64,000 nucleotides of DNA, taken from NCBI GenBank assembly GCA_018267385.1, contig JAFDYN010000006.1, positions 310,001-374,000 of the forward strand, in the 5' to 3' direction. The notes beneath the pieces were generated by a model. It was given only the letters and a program-made list of their open reading frames with translations, was not told the DNA's origin and did no database searches. This stretch comes from Bacteroidota bacterium. GTDB taxonomy: Bacteria; Bacteroidota; Bacteroidia; Chitinophagales; LD1. The position numbers and the translations under genes are program-made. The stretch's first letter is position 1. Each line of letters opens with the position of its first letter. Positions 16,395-24,843 of this stretch are shown in pieces.

Positions 16395-16449
16395 ATGCTG
16401 TTCGTAGATGAAGGAGGCCAGCGGGTAGGCTTCTACGAACCTACAGCAT
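16395..16449. repeat. Hairpin repeat, copy 1
   Basis: Stem ATGCTG+TTCGTAGA (16395-16408) pairs with TCTACGAA (16432-16439) and, after a short bulge, CAGCAT (16444-16449). The 23-nt loop contains GGAGGC and GCGGGTAGGC. A second copy at 18075-18129 keeps the loop but changes three stem pairs on both sides. The gene-free region 16226-16554 otherwise contains only AT-rich DNA and a small palindrome. Confidence 0.75.
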
Positions 16450-16554
16450 CCCCCACCACCGCTCGCGTCCCGCGAGTGGTCCGAAGCAGATAAACTGGTG
16501 GCGCTATAATACGAAATGAAGCCATGCCTCTGACTACGTACCCCTGCTGAGATA

Positions 16555-17991
16555 TTATTCCTTTACCAGTTTGCCCGTCTCGACATGGCCGGCGCCATCA
16601 GTCACCGTGTAGATATAGATCCCTGACGATAGTCCCTGCACCTGTATCACGGTCTCCCCCCTGCCGGTACTATTCACGAGAGTTTTGCCGGTGAGGTCTG
16701 TGAGCGAGAACCTGAATGCCTCATTGCCGCTCAGGTCCACATGTATCTCTCCGGCAAAGGGATCCGGATATATGGATGCAAAGCGCTCACCCGGGTCAGG
16801 TAGCCCGGTGGTGCAACTGACCGCCTGGGTGCCATAGTCATAGGAGTCCAGAAAGTTTGGGAAGCCGTAGCTCGCCACATGTCTGCCCAGATCTACGGCA
16901 GAATCCTGATACTGGCTCAATACACCGGCACTGTCAGGATAGTTGATCACCCCGATATAGTGATTGCCCGCAAAAGGGGACCTCGCTACATAGATTTTAC
17001 CATTGTTGGCCAGCTGCAGCGCCAGATAGTTATAGGTACCGGCCAGCTGCACGCGTGAGGCACGCACAGCCGCAGTATCGCCACCGCCGGCAGTGAGGTC
17101 AAACTGGTACAGGCCATTGCCGTTGAGGGTGCACGCGGCATACAGTTTTGTATTGTCACGGGAAAAGGAAAGCCCATAGAATCCGTAATAGGGATTCCAT
17201 TGCAGGCTGACAGGCCGGCTCACCACACCCGTTTGCTTATCAAAGGAGAAATACTCCAGTATGCCCGGTGTGACATTGAGATTGGCCACAGCCAGCATCG
17301 TACCATCAGGAGAGGCTTTCATCTGCCCCTGTGCCCCTATGCCATACGAGGAGGAGGTGATATGCACAGATCCCGTGTGTGACACCACCGTGTCAGTGAT
17401 ACCTGATGGCCCCAGCAGATAGGCATGAAATGCATCGTCGCCATAGGTATGCACGATCACCCAGTATCTCTGCCCGTCAGCGTGTTTCACGGCAGTTAGT
17501 TTTTCCGTCACGGTATCCAGCAGCAGGATGTTCTTCTTGCCGGCCTCGATATCGCCATATCCTTCATGCAGGCACATATCTACCACTGAGTACCGGAATC
17601 CATATCTCAGCTGATCCAGGCTCAGGTCATCTACGGTGAATAGGTAGTACTCATGGCTGCTACCGGGCAGCGGCAGGATGAGCGAGCTCTGTGTGGCTGA
17701 TACATTGCTCATCAGGCTGTCTCCGTTTGGCATGACCAGGTGCCTCCTGTCCCACACCTTGCTGCCATCGCTATACATCAGCAGCCGGCCATCTACATCC
17801 GCTATGCTGGAGCTGCCCTCACTATGGCACTGTGGACAGTATATCATACCCACCTGACCACTGTCTATCATCACAGGTGAGCCGGAGCTGAAATCCAGCC
17901 CTGCACTATCTCCAAAAAACCAGATATCCCCCTGTCTCTGAGCAAATGCAAAGCCGGGCAATAAGAGTAGTATGATACAGATCGTTTTCAT
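16555..17991 (-). CDS. T9SS-secreted beta-propeller-like protein
   Basis: 478 residues with a signal peptide (1-17, cleavage after AFA) and a T9SS type A sorting domain (about 400-478: FASIYPDPFAGEIHVDLSG, FSLTDLTGKTLVN, GLSSGIYIYTVTD, terminal KLVKE). The mature part opens with GDIWFFGDSAGLDFSSGSP, the typical start of a Bacteroidota secreted beta-propeller family, and contains blade-like repeats such as MKASPDGTMLAVANLN, LSFSRDNTKLYAACT and LQLANNGKIYVARS. Function on the cell surface is unknown. It lies between the two copies of the covarying hairpin. Confidence 0.82.
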   Translation of the reverse strand: MKTICIILLLLPGFAFAQRQGDIWFFGDSAGLDFSSGSPVMIDSGQVGMIYCPQCHSEGSSSIADVDGRLLMYSDGSKVWDRRHLVMPNGDSLMSNVSATQSSLILPLPGSSHEYYLFTVDDLSLDQLRYGFRYSVVDMCLHEGYGDIEAGKKNILLLDTVTEKLTAVKHADGQRYWVIVHTYGDDAFHAYLLGPSGITDTVVSHTGSVHITSSSYGIGAQGQMKASPDGTMLAVANLNVTPGILEYFSFDKQTGVVSRPVSLQWNPYYGFYGLSFSRDNTKLYAACTLNGNGLYQFDLTAGGGDTAAVRASRVQLAGTYNYLALQLANNGKIYVARSPFAGNHYIGVINYPDSAGVLSQYQDSAVDLGRHVASYGFPNFLDSYDYGTQAVSCTTGLPDPGERFASIYPDPFAGEIHVDLSGNEAFRFSLTDLTGKTLVNSTGRGETVIQVQGLSSGIYIYTVTDGAGHVETGKLVKE

Positions 17992-18074
17992 GGTATATCA
18001 AATTTGTAGGTTCAAGATATTATATCTGTCTCACACCTGCAAACTTAACGACTCTCCATAGCTGAGACTAAAAA

Positions 18075-18129
18075 ATGCCGCTCATAGATGATGGAGGCTC
18101 GCGGGTAGGCTTCTATGAACCTGCGGCAC
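18075..18129. repeat. Hairpin repeat, copy 2
   Basis: Same element as 16395-16449 in the same orientation, 1680 bp away. TCATAGA (18082-18088) pairs with TCTATGA (18112-18118) and GCCGC (18077-18081) with GCGGC (18123-18127). The 23-nt loop is identical except for three bases. Confidence 0.75.
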
Positions 18130-18144
18130 GCATCCACTCTAACT

Positions 18145-18190
18145 CGCGCGCTCGATTGTATCGCGTGCCAATTTGCCTCGCGTTTGCAAC
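18145..18190. repeat. Interspersed repeat, CGCGCG/TTGTATCGCGT family, copy 1
   Basis: CGCGCGCTCGATTGTATCGCGT (22 bp from 18145, arms CGCGA/TCGCG around TTGTA) followed by a CGCGTTTGCAAC block. Related copies are at 19993-20012 and 62642-62661. It lies in the 286-bp space between the two T9SS genes. Confidence 0.55.
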
Positions 18191-18277
18191 ACTAAATCGT
18201 TGGCAAAAGTTTTGACTGCCAGATTAGAAGCTTTAGCAATTGTTCAGAAGGAGCGACGGCGACAATGGTAAGCGAGA

Positions 18278-19879
18278 TTATTCTACCACTAACTTTTGCG
18301 TAGCCACGATACCTGTACTATCCTTTAGATGTAAATAGTAAACTCCGTAGGCTAAACCCGCCGTGGAGAAACTATAATTTAGCTCACCTCCTTGAATTGA
18401 CATGTCTGAAAAGACCTGCGCGGCCAATCTTCCATTTATATCATATAAACCGGCCGTATACGTTCCGGCGCTGAGTGAAGCGATATGAAGAGTAGCTCGA
18501 TCAATGGTAGGGTTAGGATAGATTTTAAGGCTCTGAAGGTTATCATCATCAATGACACCTGAAGGTCCGGCACCAAGCTTTGCAACATATAGATCCAGAT
18601 TCCCTAAACGCGAAGTAGTCGCTCCTACGTACAAATTACCCGTAGGCGCGACTGCCATATCCGTAGTATAAAACTCGTATCCGGTGACAGAGATAAAATT
18701 ATTCCAAAGCAAAGTACCTGATGGAGAGTATTTAATATCTGACATCAGATCAAATCCAAAGCTTCCTGGTGGCGTAGAGGTTGTTGACATATATACATTA
18801 CCCACGCTATCCAGGCGTATCACTCCGCTATTTATATAATTTGCACTTTGCTTCTTCTCCCAGAGTACGGTACCATTGTTTGCATTTATACATGAGAATA
18901 CTGTAGCTTCGGAACCTCCTAGCCAATCATAATCAGCCAAAACAAATAAATTTCCGCTCCTGTCTATCGCCATGTCATTGATACTGGTGAGGCTATGGCT
19001 ATCGCACACCAAAGTACAACTCCATAGTTTCACACCGCTGCTATCATATTTGTATATCCGGGCATGCGTCTTCGCCAGGGAGTCAAATCTGTAGCCTACA
19101 TATACGCTCTTAGCATCGTCTGCAGCCAGCAAGTGAGTGCCAGGATCGCTTTCGATAATACTAGTACTGAATGTCGAAACTATACTTCCCGTGCGATCCA
19201 ACCTGCTTATTTTCAATGAATCAAAACTGATGGCTGGGACGTAAGATATGTAGATGTTGTCATTTCTGTCCCCAAATATTTGGTAAGGAGTGCCGACGCC
19301 TGGTATATCCCTGCGCCATTCACCATTGCCGTTCATAGTCATGTATATGACACTTGTGGTATCACCTATCTTTCCCAATATCTTTGTTCCGCTTGAGTTA
19401 CCGGTGGCTTTTACCACAGAACTGTTATAGCTCAATGTGTCGCCCAATCTCACCTCCCTTGTGATACTGGTACCATCATAGTGCAAATAGTGAATGTCTC
19501 TATATTGCTTTACTTCCGTACTCACAGCTATGATACCGCCGGTACCTTGGTAGTCGGGTGAGCTATAAGCAAACTCATCAAATCCACCAGTAAATGTATT
19601 TGCAAAAGTATGATCCCAAAGTTTTGTACCTGCGGAATTATACTTCAAAACCAGAATACTACTATTGTTGGTAGTTACATATTTTGCACCGATGTAGAGA
19701 TTTTCCTGCGCATCAATATCCATTTTGTAAAAGTCCTCCTCATATTGCGTCGTTCCATAGGCATGGCTCCAGATAGGTGCTTGAGCATTAGATTCATATC
19801 CACTCGCCACGATTGCAATAATCAAGATCAATTTAAAGGTGGTGCGAAGAAGAGAAGATTGGCATGTCATATTTTTCAT
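18278..19879 (-). CDS. T9SS-secreted SBBP/beta-propeller-like protein
   Basis: 533 residues. A signal peptide occupies the first 32 residues (hydrophobic core LILIIAIVASGYESNAQA), and a T9SS type A sorting domain closes the protein (LKIYPNPTIDRATLHIASL, AGLYDINGRLAAQ, LAYGVYYLHLKD, terminal KLVVE). The middle carries repeated blades of the type GNLFVLADYDWLGGSEATVF, NVYMSTTSTPPGSFG and GNLYVGATTSRLGNLDLYVAKLG, a beta-propeller/SBBP-like pattern in many secreted Bacteroidota proteins. Codon use is somewhat more AT-rich than in its neighbour, so it may be a more recent arrival. Ligand unknown. Confidence 0.8.
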   Translation of the reverse strand: MKNMTCQSSLLRTTFKLILIIAIVASGYESNAQAPIWSHAYGTTQYEEDFYKMDIDAQENLYIGAKYVTTNNSSILVLKYNSAGTKLWDHTFANTFTGGFDEFAYSSPDYQGTGGIIAVSTEVKQYRDIHYLHYDGTSITREVRLGDTLSYNSSVVKATGNSSGTKILGKIGDTTSVIYMTMNGNGEWRRDIPGVGTPYQIFGDRNDNIYISYVPAISFDSLKISRLDRTGSIVSTFSTSIIESDPGTHLLAADDAKSVYVGYRFDSLAKTHARIYKYDSSGVKLWSCTLVCDSHSLTSINDMAIDRSGNLFVLADYDWLGGSEATVFSCINANNGTVLWEKKQSANYINSGVIRLDSVGNVYMSTTSTPPGSFGFDLMSDIKYSPSGTLLWNNFISVTGYEFYTTDMAVAPTGNLYVGATTSRLGNLDLYVAKLGAGPSGVIDDDNLQSLKIYPNPTIDRATLHIASLSAGTYTAGLYDINGRLAAQVFSDMSIQGGELNYSFSTAGLAYGVYYLHLKDSTGIVATQKLVVE

Positions 19880-20457
19880 AAGATTTTTATTTTTTTAAAA
19901 ATAAGAATTTTCAAATTCCAGTCGGCTAACTCAAAAAAATGTTGTCTGAAATCCGAAGGAGAGGGTCTCTCCCGTTCGGGCGATTTCCCTCTGTCGCGCG
20001 CTTGTATCGCGTGGCCACTTGCACGGTGTATGCAACGCCTGCAATCTCCATGCGATCTACACTACCAATGCAGATCTCACCTCAAAGCGCTACGACGCTG
20101 TATCAACGACCATTTCCTCACCTGATCAAAATATCGCATACATAACAATCATTACATTAAATGGATTTTTAATTTATCTCTAGAATACATTATAATAACT
20201 ATACACTCAATATTAAGTTTACCATTAATTTATAAAACATAATTTCGATCAATTATACCATCCTCCAGTCGAAAAACAAAGTCTTACCCACCCTCAGTTG
20301 ACCACAAAGTCCCGTATATAATAATCCTCAACTGAGCCTCCACCCCCACCCTGTGTAGTCGCCCCCAAAATGCCTATCTTCGCAGCCCGAAAGCCGCTAC
20401 AAAGTCCTCCGTGCTCCCTCTGTGACCTCCGTGTAGTAGGCTGTTAAACAACAAGAC
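19880..20457. other. Gene-free spacer with short repeats
   Basis: No supported gene. It holds a CGCGCG/TTGTATCGCGT repeat copy (19993-20012), an AT-rich stretch (about 20140-20270) and, at 20399-20452, a block of CTCCGTG/CTCTGTG repeats ending just before prfC. TATCTTCG at 20375-20382 is a weak -7 candidate for prfC. Confidence 0.5.
19993..20012. repeat. Interspersed repeat, CGCGCG/TTGTATCGCGT family, copy 2
   Basis: GTCGCGCGCTTGTATCGCGT differs at one of 20 bases from the copy at 62642-62661, 42 kb away. Confidence 0.65.
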
Positions 20458-22083
20458 ATGACCTTCACAGAAGAACTACATAAGCGCAAGACCTTTGGCA
20501 TCATAGCCCACCCCGATGCCGGCAAGACCACCCTCACCGAGAAGCTCCTCCTCTTTGGCGGGGCCATCCAGACCGCCGGTGCCGTCAAGAGCAATAAGAT
20601 CAAGAAGGCCACCACCTCTGACTTTATGGAGATAGAGAAGCAGCGGGGTATCTCCGTAGCTACCTCGGTCATGACCTTCCACTACCGCGATCGCCTCATC
20701 AATATCCTCGATACCCCGGGCCACAAGGACTTCGCCGAGGACACCTACCGCACCCTCACCGCAGTAGACTCCGTCATCATCGTGGTAGACTCCGTAAAGG
20801 GCGTAGAGGAGCAGACCCGCAAGCTGATGGAGGTCTGCGCCATGCGCAAGACACCCGTCATCGTCTTCGTCAATAAACTGGACCGCGAGGGCCGCGACCC
20901 ATTTGATCTGCTGGATGAGGTGGAGAAGGAGCTGCACATTCGCACCCGCCCCCTCACCTGGCCTATCAATCGTGGCAGCCTCTTCAAGGGCGTCTACGAC
21001 CTCGCCAATAAGAGCCTCAACCTTTTCAAAGCATCGACCACCCGCGTAGCAGATGACGTAGTAGCCATCAGTGACCTGAATGATCCATACGTAGACCAGC
21101 ACTGCGGCAAGACTGATGCTGACAAGCTCCGCGAAGACGTAGAGATGATAGAGGGCGTCTATGACCCGTTCGACAGAGAAGAGTACCTCAAGGGCAACCT
21201 CGCTCCTGTCTTCTTCGGCTCGGCTGTCAATAGCTTTGGCATACAGGAGATGCTTGATACCTTCGTAGATATAGCCCCTACGCCGCAGGGCCGCGAGAGC
21301 GACAAGCGTTTCATAGAGCCGGAGGAGCCTAAGATGACCGGCTTCATCTTTAAGATACATGCCAACCTCGACCCAAAGCACCGCGACCGTATCGCATTTA
21401 TGCGTATCGTGTCCGGCAAGTTTGAGCGGGGCAAGTACTATCACCATGTGCGCCTGGAGAAGGACTTCCGCTTTAGCACGCCGGTCACCTTCATGGCCTC
21501 GGACAAGAACATCGTAGACGAGGCATACCCCGGTGATGTAGTAGGCCTCTACGATACAGGCAACTTCAAGATAGCCGACGTCCTCACCGAGGGCGAAGAC
21601 TTCCAGATACGTGGTATACCGGCCTTCTCACCGGAGATCTTCAAGGAGCTGATCAACACCGATCCGATGAAAGCCAAGCAACTCGAGAAGGGCATCAGCC
21701 AGCTCACAGATGAGGGCGTGGCGCAGCTCTTCACCCAGCAGCCCGGCAACCGTAAGTTTGTAGGTACCGTGGGTGAGCTGCAGTTTGAGGTGATCCAGTA
21801 TCGCCTGCTGCACGAGTATGGTGCTAGTTGCCGCTTCCAGCCTATCAGCATGACCCGCGCCTGCTGGCTCCGTGCCAAGGATCCGCAGAAGCTCGAGGAG
21901 TTTATCCGCTTCAAACAAACCAGCATCGTGAATGACAAGGATGGCAACATAGTCTATCTGGCACCATCAGACTGGTTCCTTAAGATGGAGCGTGAGAATA
22001 ACCCTGACATAGAGTTTCACTTCAACTCAGAGTTTAAGACCGAGCGCAACGATACCATGGGCTACGTGCCATATGGCAGATAA
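20458..22083 (+). CDS. prfC: Peptide chain release factor 3
   Basis: 541 residues, translational GTPase that recycles RF1/RF2 after termination. P-loop AHPDAGKTT (17-25), switch region with [15 protein letters not shown] (58-72), DTPGH (85-89), NKLD (139-142) are intact. The RF3-specific features include [13 protein letters not shown], the domain 2 region and the C-terminal [22 protein letters not shown] followed by WLRAKDP. Length is close to the 529 residues of the E. coli enzyme. Codon use is strongly biased toward C/G-ending codons, as expected for a translation gene. The stop is 8 bp from the convergent ferritin gene. Confidence 0.96.
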   Translation: MTFTEELHKRKTFGIIAHPDAGKTTLTEKLLLFGGAIQTAGAVKSNKIKKATTSDFMEIEKQRGISVATSVMTFHYRDRLINILDTPGHKDFAEDTYRTLTAVDSVIIVVDSVKGVEEQTRKLMEVCAMRKTPVIVFVNKLDREGRDPFDLLDEVEKELHIRTRPLTWPINRGSLFKGVYDLANKSLNLFKASTTRVADDVVAISDLNDPYVDQHCGKTDADKLREDVEMIEGVYDPFDREEYLKGNLAPVFFGSAVNSFGIQEMLDTFVDIAPTPQGRESDKRFIEPEEPKMTGFIFKIHANLDPKHRDRIAFMRIVSGKFERGKYYHHVRLEKDFRFSTPVTFMASDKNIVDEAYPGDVVGLYDTGNFKIADVLTEGEDFQIRGIPAFSPEIFKELINTDPMKAKQLEKGISQLTDEGVAQLFTQQPGNRKFVGTVGELQFEVIQYRLLHEYGASCRFQPISMTRACWLRAKDPQKLEEFIRFKQTSIVNDKDGNIVYLAPSDWFLKMERENNPDIEFHFNSEFKTERNDTMGYVPYGR

Positions 22084-22091
22084 CTGAATAC

Positions 22092-22643
22092 TTACGGCTT
22101 CTCCTCTGTCACCTCCTGCGCGAGAGTAGCATCGTCCGGCTTATCCTTCAGCTCCCGGTCCAGATTGTAGAGCATATCTACGTCTGCCTTCTCACCGCCG
22201 GCTATTTTCAGCTTATCCAGCAGGTCGAGTGCCAGTGTCTCCTCTTCTGTCTGTTCTTTCACGAACCACTGCATGAAGTTCCACGTGGCCCAGTCCTGCT
22301 CATCAAAGGACAACTTGACCAGCGCATAGATAGCTGTGGTATTATCTACTTCATGCTGAAACACTTTCTCAAAGCATTGGTGCAGGCTCTCCGGATCAGC
22401 GGGCGGGGCCGGGATAGCTGTGACTGTGGGCTTGCCGCCGCGCTTTAGTATATACTCCAGTATCTTCATCATATGGTTCCGCTCCTCATGCGCATGACGG
22501 AAGAGGAAATTGGCTGTGCCGCCATAGCCCTCGCTATCACACCAGGCACCGTATGACAAATAGATCTGCGCCGCATGGGCTTCTTTCGTCATCTGATCGT
22601 TGAGCGCCTGCTGTATCGTTTTTGAAAGTCTGTTGGTATTCAT
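22092..22643 (-). CDS. ftnA: Ferritin
   Basis: 183 residues; stores iron as a ferric mineral inside a 24-subunit cytoplasmic shell. The helix A Glu is in TKEAHAAQIYLSYGAWCDSEGY (19-40), the ferroxidase ExxH is HEERNHMMKILEYI (52-65), and the third and fourth helices have HEVDNTTAIYALV and FVKEQTEEETLALDLLDKL. The C-terminal extension (about 160-183) is Asp/Glu/Lys-rich and unstructured, a little longer than usual. I start at the ATG at 22643 (MNTNRLSKTIQQALNDQM), where ferritins begin; the frame runs open upstream to 22775 without homology and would overlap the divergent gene. Confidence 0.92.
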   Translation of the reverse strand: MNTNRLSKTIQQALNDQMTKEAHAAQIYLSYGAWCDSEGYGGTANFLFRHAHEERNHMMKILEYILKRGGKPTVTAIPAPPADPESLHQCFEKVFQHEVDNTTAIYALVKLSFDEQDWATWNFMQWFVKEQTEEETLALDLLDKLKIAGGEKADVDMLYNLDRELKDKPDDATLAQEVTEEKP

Positions 22644-22734
22644 GAATGGATGTTTTTCATACAGCATTGCAAATGCTTTGCCTACATGTTGAGTTGGCAT
22701 ACTTTTCATAACTCTACTGACTAAAAACCTAAGC

Positions 22735-23715
22735 ATGGCTACGCTTTCACTATCATCCTGGCGCGACCGCATCACTCACTCATGGGACCATATCAAGTCT
22801 AGCTGGGGCAGAACTTTCTCAAAAATGCCTCACTGGATGCAAGGCACCATCACTGTATTAAAGAACTCTGTAACGCTCTTTCGCTCTCATGACACGGCCG
22901 CATTAGGATCAGGCCTTTCGTACTTTACCATTTTCTCCATCGCGCCGATGCTGATCATTGTGATCTCCATCGTGGGGTCGATCTATGGCCCTGAGGCTGT
23001 GACCGGAGAGCTTAAAAACCAGCTCAGCAACCTGATGGGATCTAATACTGCTGAGCAGCTCCAGAGCATAGTGAAAGCTGCCTACAGGCCGGGCAAGAAC
23101 TGGATAGCGACTACAGTATCTATCGTACTGCTGCTCACAGGTGCTATCGGGGTCTTTGACCAGCTGCGCACCTCTCTCAATATCATCTGGGACCTGAAAC
23201 CACAGGCCAAAAAACCTTTTGTACGCTATATCATAGACAGACTTTTTTCCTTTGGCATGATAGCCAGTATTGCTTTTCTACTTATTGTATCTCTTACGCT
23301 AAATGCCGCTATAGCAGCACTATCAGGGTATCTGAGCGGTCTCCTACCGGCTATATCACAGATCCTCATACAGCTGGTAGAGGTAGTCGTATCTTTCGGG
23401 CTCACCACCTTGCTATTTACATTGATCTATAAGTTTATGTCAGATGTCAAGATGAAGTGGCGCAGTGTACTGTACGGTGCCATGTTCACCTCTGTTTTAT
23501 TTGCCGTAGGCAAGTACCTGATCAGTATCTATATCAGTCATAGTAGCGTAGCAAATACTTATGGAGCAGCCAGCAGCGTGATAGTAGTACTGCTATGGGT
23601 GTACTACTCCTCTCAGATCGTATTCTTTGGTGCAGAGTTCACGCGGGCGCTGGCAGACTACAGAGGTGTGAAGCTGGCGCCTGCTGTAGGGCCACCTCCT
23701 CCAACTAAGCCATAA
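22735..23715 (+). CDS. YihY/BrkB family inner-membrane protein
   Basis: 326 residues with about six membrane segments. YihY/BrkB signatures include TAALGSGLSYFTIFSIAPMLI (55-75 region), the conserved loop with GAIGVFDQLRTSLNIIWDL and the C-terminal TYGAASSVIVVLLWVYYSSQIVFFGAEFTRA. These proteins were once called ribonuclease BN by mistake; their function is not known. The Pro-rich tail ends at PPPPTKP. The start is divergent from the ferritin gene. Confidence 0.9.
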   Translation: MATLSLSSWRDRITHSWDHIKSSWGRTFSKMPHWMQGTITVLKNSVTLFRSHDTAALGSGLSYFTIFSIAPMLIIVISIVGSIYGPEAVTGELKNQLSNLMGSNTAEQLQSIVKAAYRPGKNWIATTVSIVLLLTGAIGVFDQLRTSLNIIWDLKPQAKKPFVRYIIDRLFSFGMIASIAFLLIVSLTLNAAIAALSGYLSGLLPAISQILIQLVEVVVSFGLTTLLFTLIYKFMSDVKMKWRSVLYGAMFTSVLFAVGKYLISIYISHSSVANTYGAASSVIVVLLWVYYSSQIVFFGAEFTRALADYRGVKLAPAVGPPPPTKP

Positions 23716-23716
23716 G

Positions 23717-24181
23717 CTATCGCACCTTTTCTGTGAGCATGGCCAGTTTGTCCAGACTCTCGCGCCATACCTGCTCCATCATAGCCATGTACTTGACTCC
23801 TTCCGGCTTAGCGTTTACCACCTGTGCACGGATACTCAGCGTGGTCTGATCATCATCTCCGGTGAATATGACAGTATTCATCACCTCCAGCACCGGGTGT
23901 CCGGCCTCATCCAGCTCATAGGTAGTAAAGACGATCCTATCCGGCTTCACTTCGTGAAATAAACCTTTCACCTGGCGCACAGCACCATCAGGTGCCTCCA
24001 TCTGTACAAGCATCGCGCCTCCCTCATGAGGATGTATCTGGCAGTGCGAGTTGACATGACCTTTAGGTCCCCACCAGCTGCAAAACTTGTTTGGGTAGAT
24101 CCAATCTTCAAATACCACCTGAGGCGTGGCATCAAAATCTCGTGTGATAGTTACTTCGCGGAGTTCACGGTTGTTTGTCAT
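23717..24181 (-). CDS. SRPBCC/AHSA1-like protein
   Basis: 154 residues of the START-like Aha1 C-terminal fold. Characteristic segments are ITRDFDATPQVVFEDWIYPNKFCSWWGPKGH (12-42), the central strand GAMLVQMEAPDGAVRQVKG and the final helix VKYMAMMEQVWRESLDKL. Bacterial members bind small ligands or act in stress response; they are not Hsp90 activators. The stop is one base away from that of the convergent YihY gene. Confidence 0.87.
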   Translation of the reverse strand: MTNNRELREVTITRDFDATPQVVFEDWIYPNKFCSWWGPKGHVNSHCQIHPHEGGAMLVQMEAPDGAVRQVKGLFHEVKPDRIVFTTYELDEAGHPVLEVMNTVIFTGDDDQTTLSIRAQVVNAKPEGVKYMAMMEQVWRESLDKLAMLTEKVR

Positions 24182-24256
24182 GAAGAATGTTTTTAAGGGT
24201 TAACTTCGCGTTAAGCACGAAAACCATGCCGCCATTGAGTACATCCGGATACAATA

Positions 24257-24284
24257 TTGACATTGTACTTCGAGGAAATCTTTG
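24257..24284 (+). promoter_or_regulatory. Candidate promoter of 24360 gene
   Basis: TTG (24257-24259), 17 bp, then AATCTTTG (24277-24284, 7 of 8 matches to TAnnTTTG). A start near 24290 would leave about 70 nt before the ATG. Confidence 0.45.
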
Positions 24285-24359
24285 CGCATTTCCCCGGTAA
24301 GATCCAGCTATCCGGGTGGTATAGTTTATGATTCTACATTCTCAGAAAATACTTCGGCT

Positions 24360-24650
24360 ATGGACTTGATATTTGATGATACAGCACTACCGGTACTCGA
24401 AGCTATGGGATACAAATACTTCTGCACCCGTGAGGAGTGGATGCCAAACTCAGGTGAAGACAACTATATCTATTGGGAGCTGGTGCCATTTACCTCTCAG
24501 TATGACGCCCTTGATTTTTACTTTGAGTGCTATCAGCTGCAGCAGCGCTGCCACGTCTTTATAGACGGTGATGTGATAGATGAGCTATCCCGCGGCATAC
24601 CCGGTCTAGTGATCCGCATCAAGACAGCCGAGGAAATATTTGACTGCTGA
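24360..24650 (+). CDS. Small acidic protein of unknown function
   Basis: 96 residues, acidic and rich in aromatic residues (MDLIFDDTALPVLEAMGYKY at the start, then CTREEWMPNSGEDNYIYWE), without membrane segments or a signal peptide. No family is recognised. The frame is open 78 bp upstream from a TTG, but that start would lie inside the candidate -7 box, so I prefer the ATG at 24360. A second tiny gene follows 34 bp later in the same orientation. Confidence 0.55.
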   Translation: MDLIFDDTALPVLEAMGYKYFCTREEWMPNSGEDNYIYWELVPFTSQYDALDFYFECYQLQQRCHVFIDGDVIDELSRGIPGLVIRIKTAEEIFDC

Positions 24651-24684
24651 GTGGCACATCCTTTGACTGATCACCTTTAAATAA

Positions 24685-24837
24685 ATGATCATGAACACGC
24701 TGACTAAAAAAGTAAGAAACCTGGACCTCCTCGATCCCTTTGGCTATCCGGTATATGAAGGCGAAGCAAGCCAGAAAGGACAGCAACCGGCTCCCGCGCC
24801 TAAGCCCAACGACACCTCTTCCGGTGGAAAGAAATAA
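24685..24837 (+). CDS. Possible 50-residue protein
   Basis: Open frame ATG at 24685 (second ATG at 24691) to TAA at 24835-24837. The peptide starts with a basic amphipathic helix-like part (NTLTKKVRNLDLLDPFGYPV) and ends in a Pro/Gln/Lys-rich tail with SSGGKK. No Cys, no signal. The frame ends 6 bp before the convergent symporter stop and fits neatly into the space, but coding is supported only by its position and composition. Confidence 0.45.
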   Translation: MIMNTLTKKVRNLDLLDPFGYPVYEGEASQKGQQPAPAPKPNDTSSGGKK

Positions 24838-24843
24838 ATACGA

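Noticed and set aside
16347..18129. The 16555-17991 gene as cargo of a transposon ended by the two hairpin repeats
   Set aside because: The repeats are in direct orientation, show no target duplication and no transposase is nearby; hairpin covariation points to a structural element instead.
22644..22775. Upstream extension of the ferritin frame
   Set aside because: It lacks ferritin homology and overlaps the divergent yihY start region.
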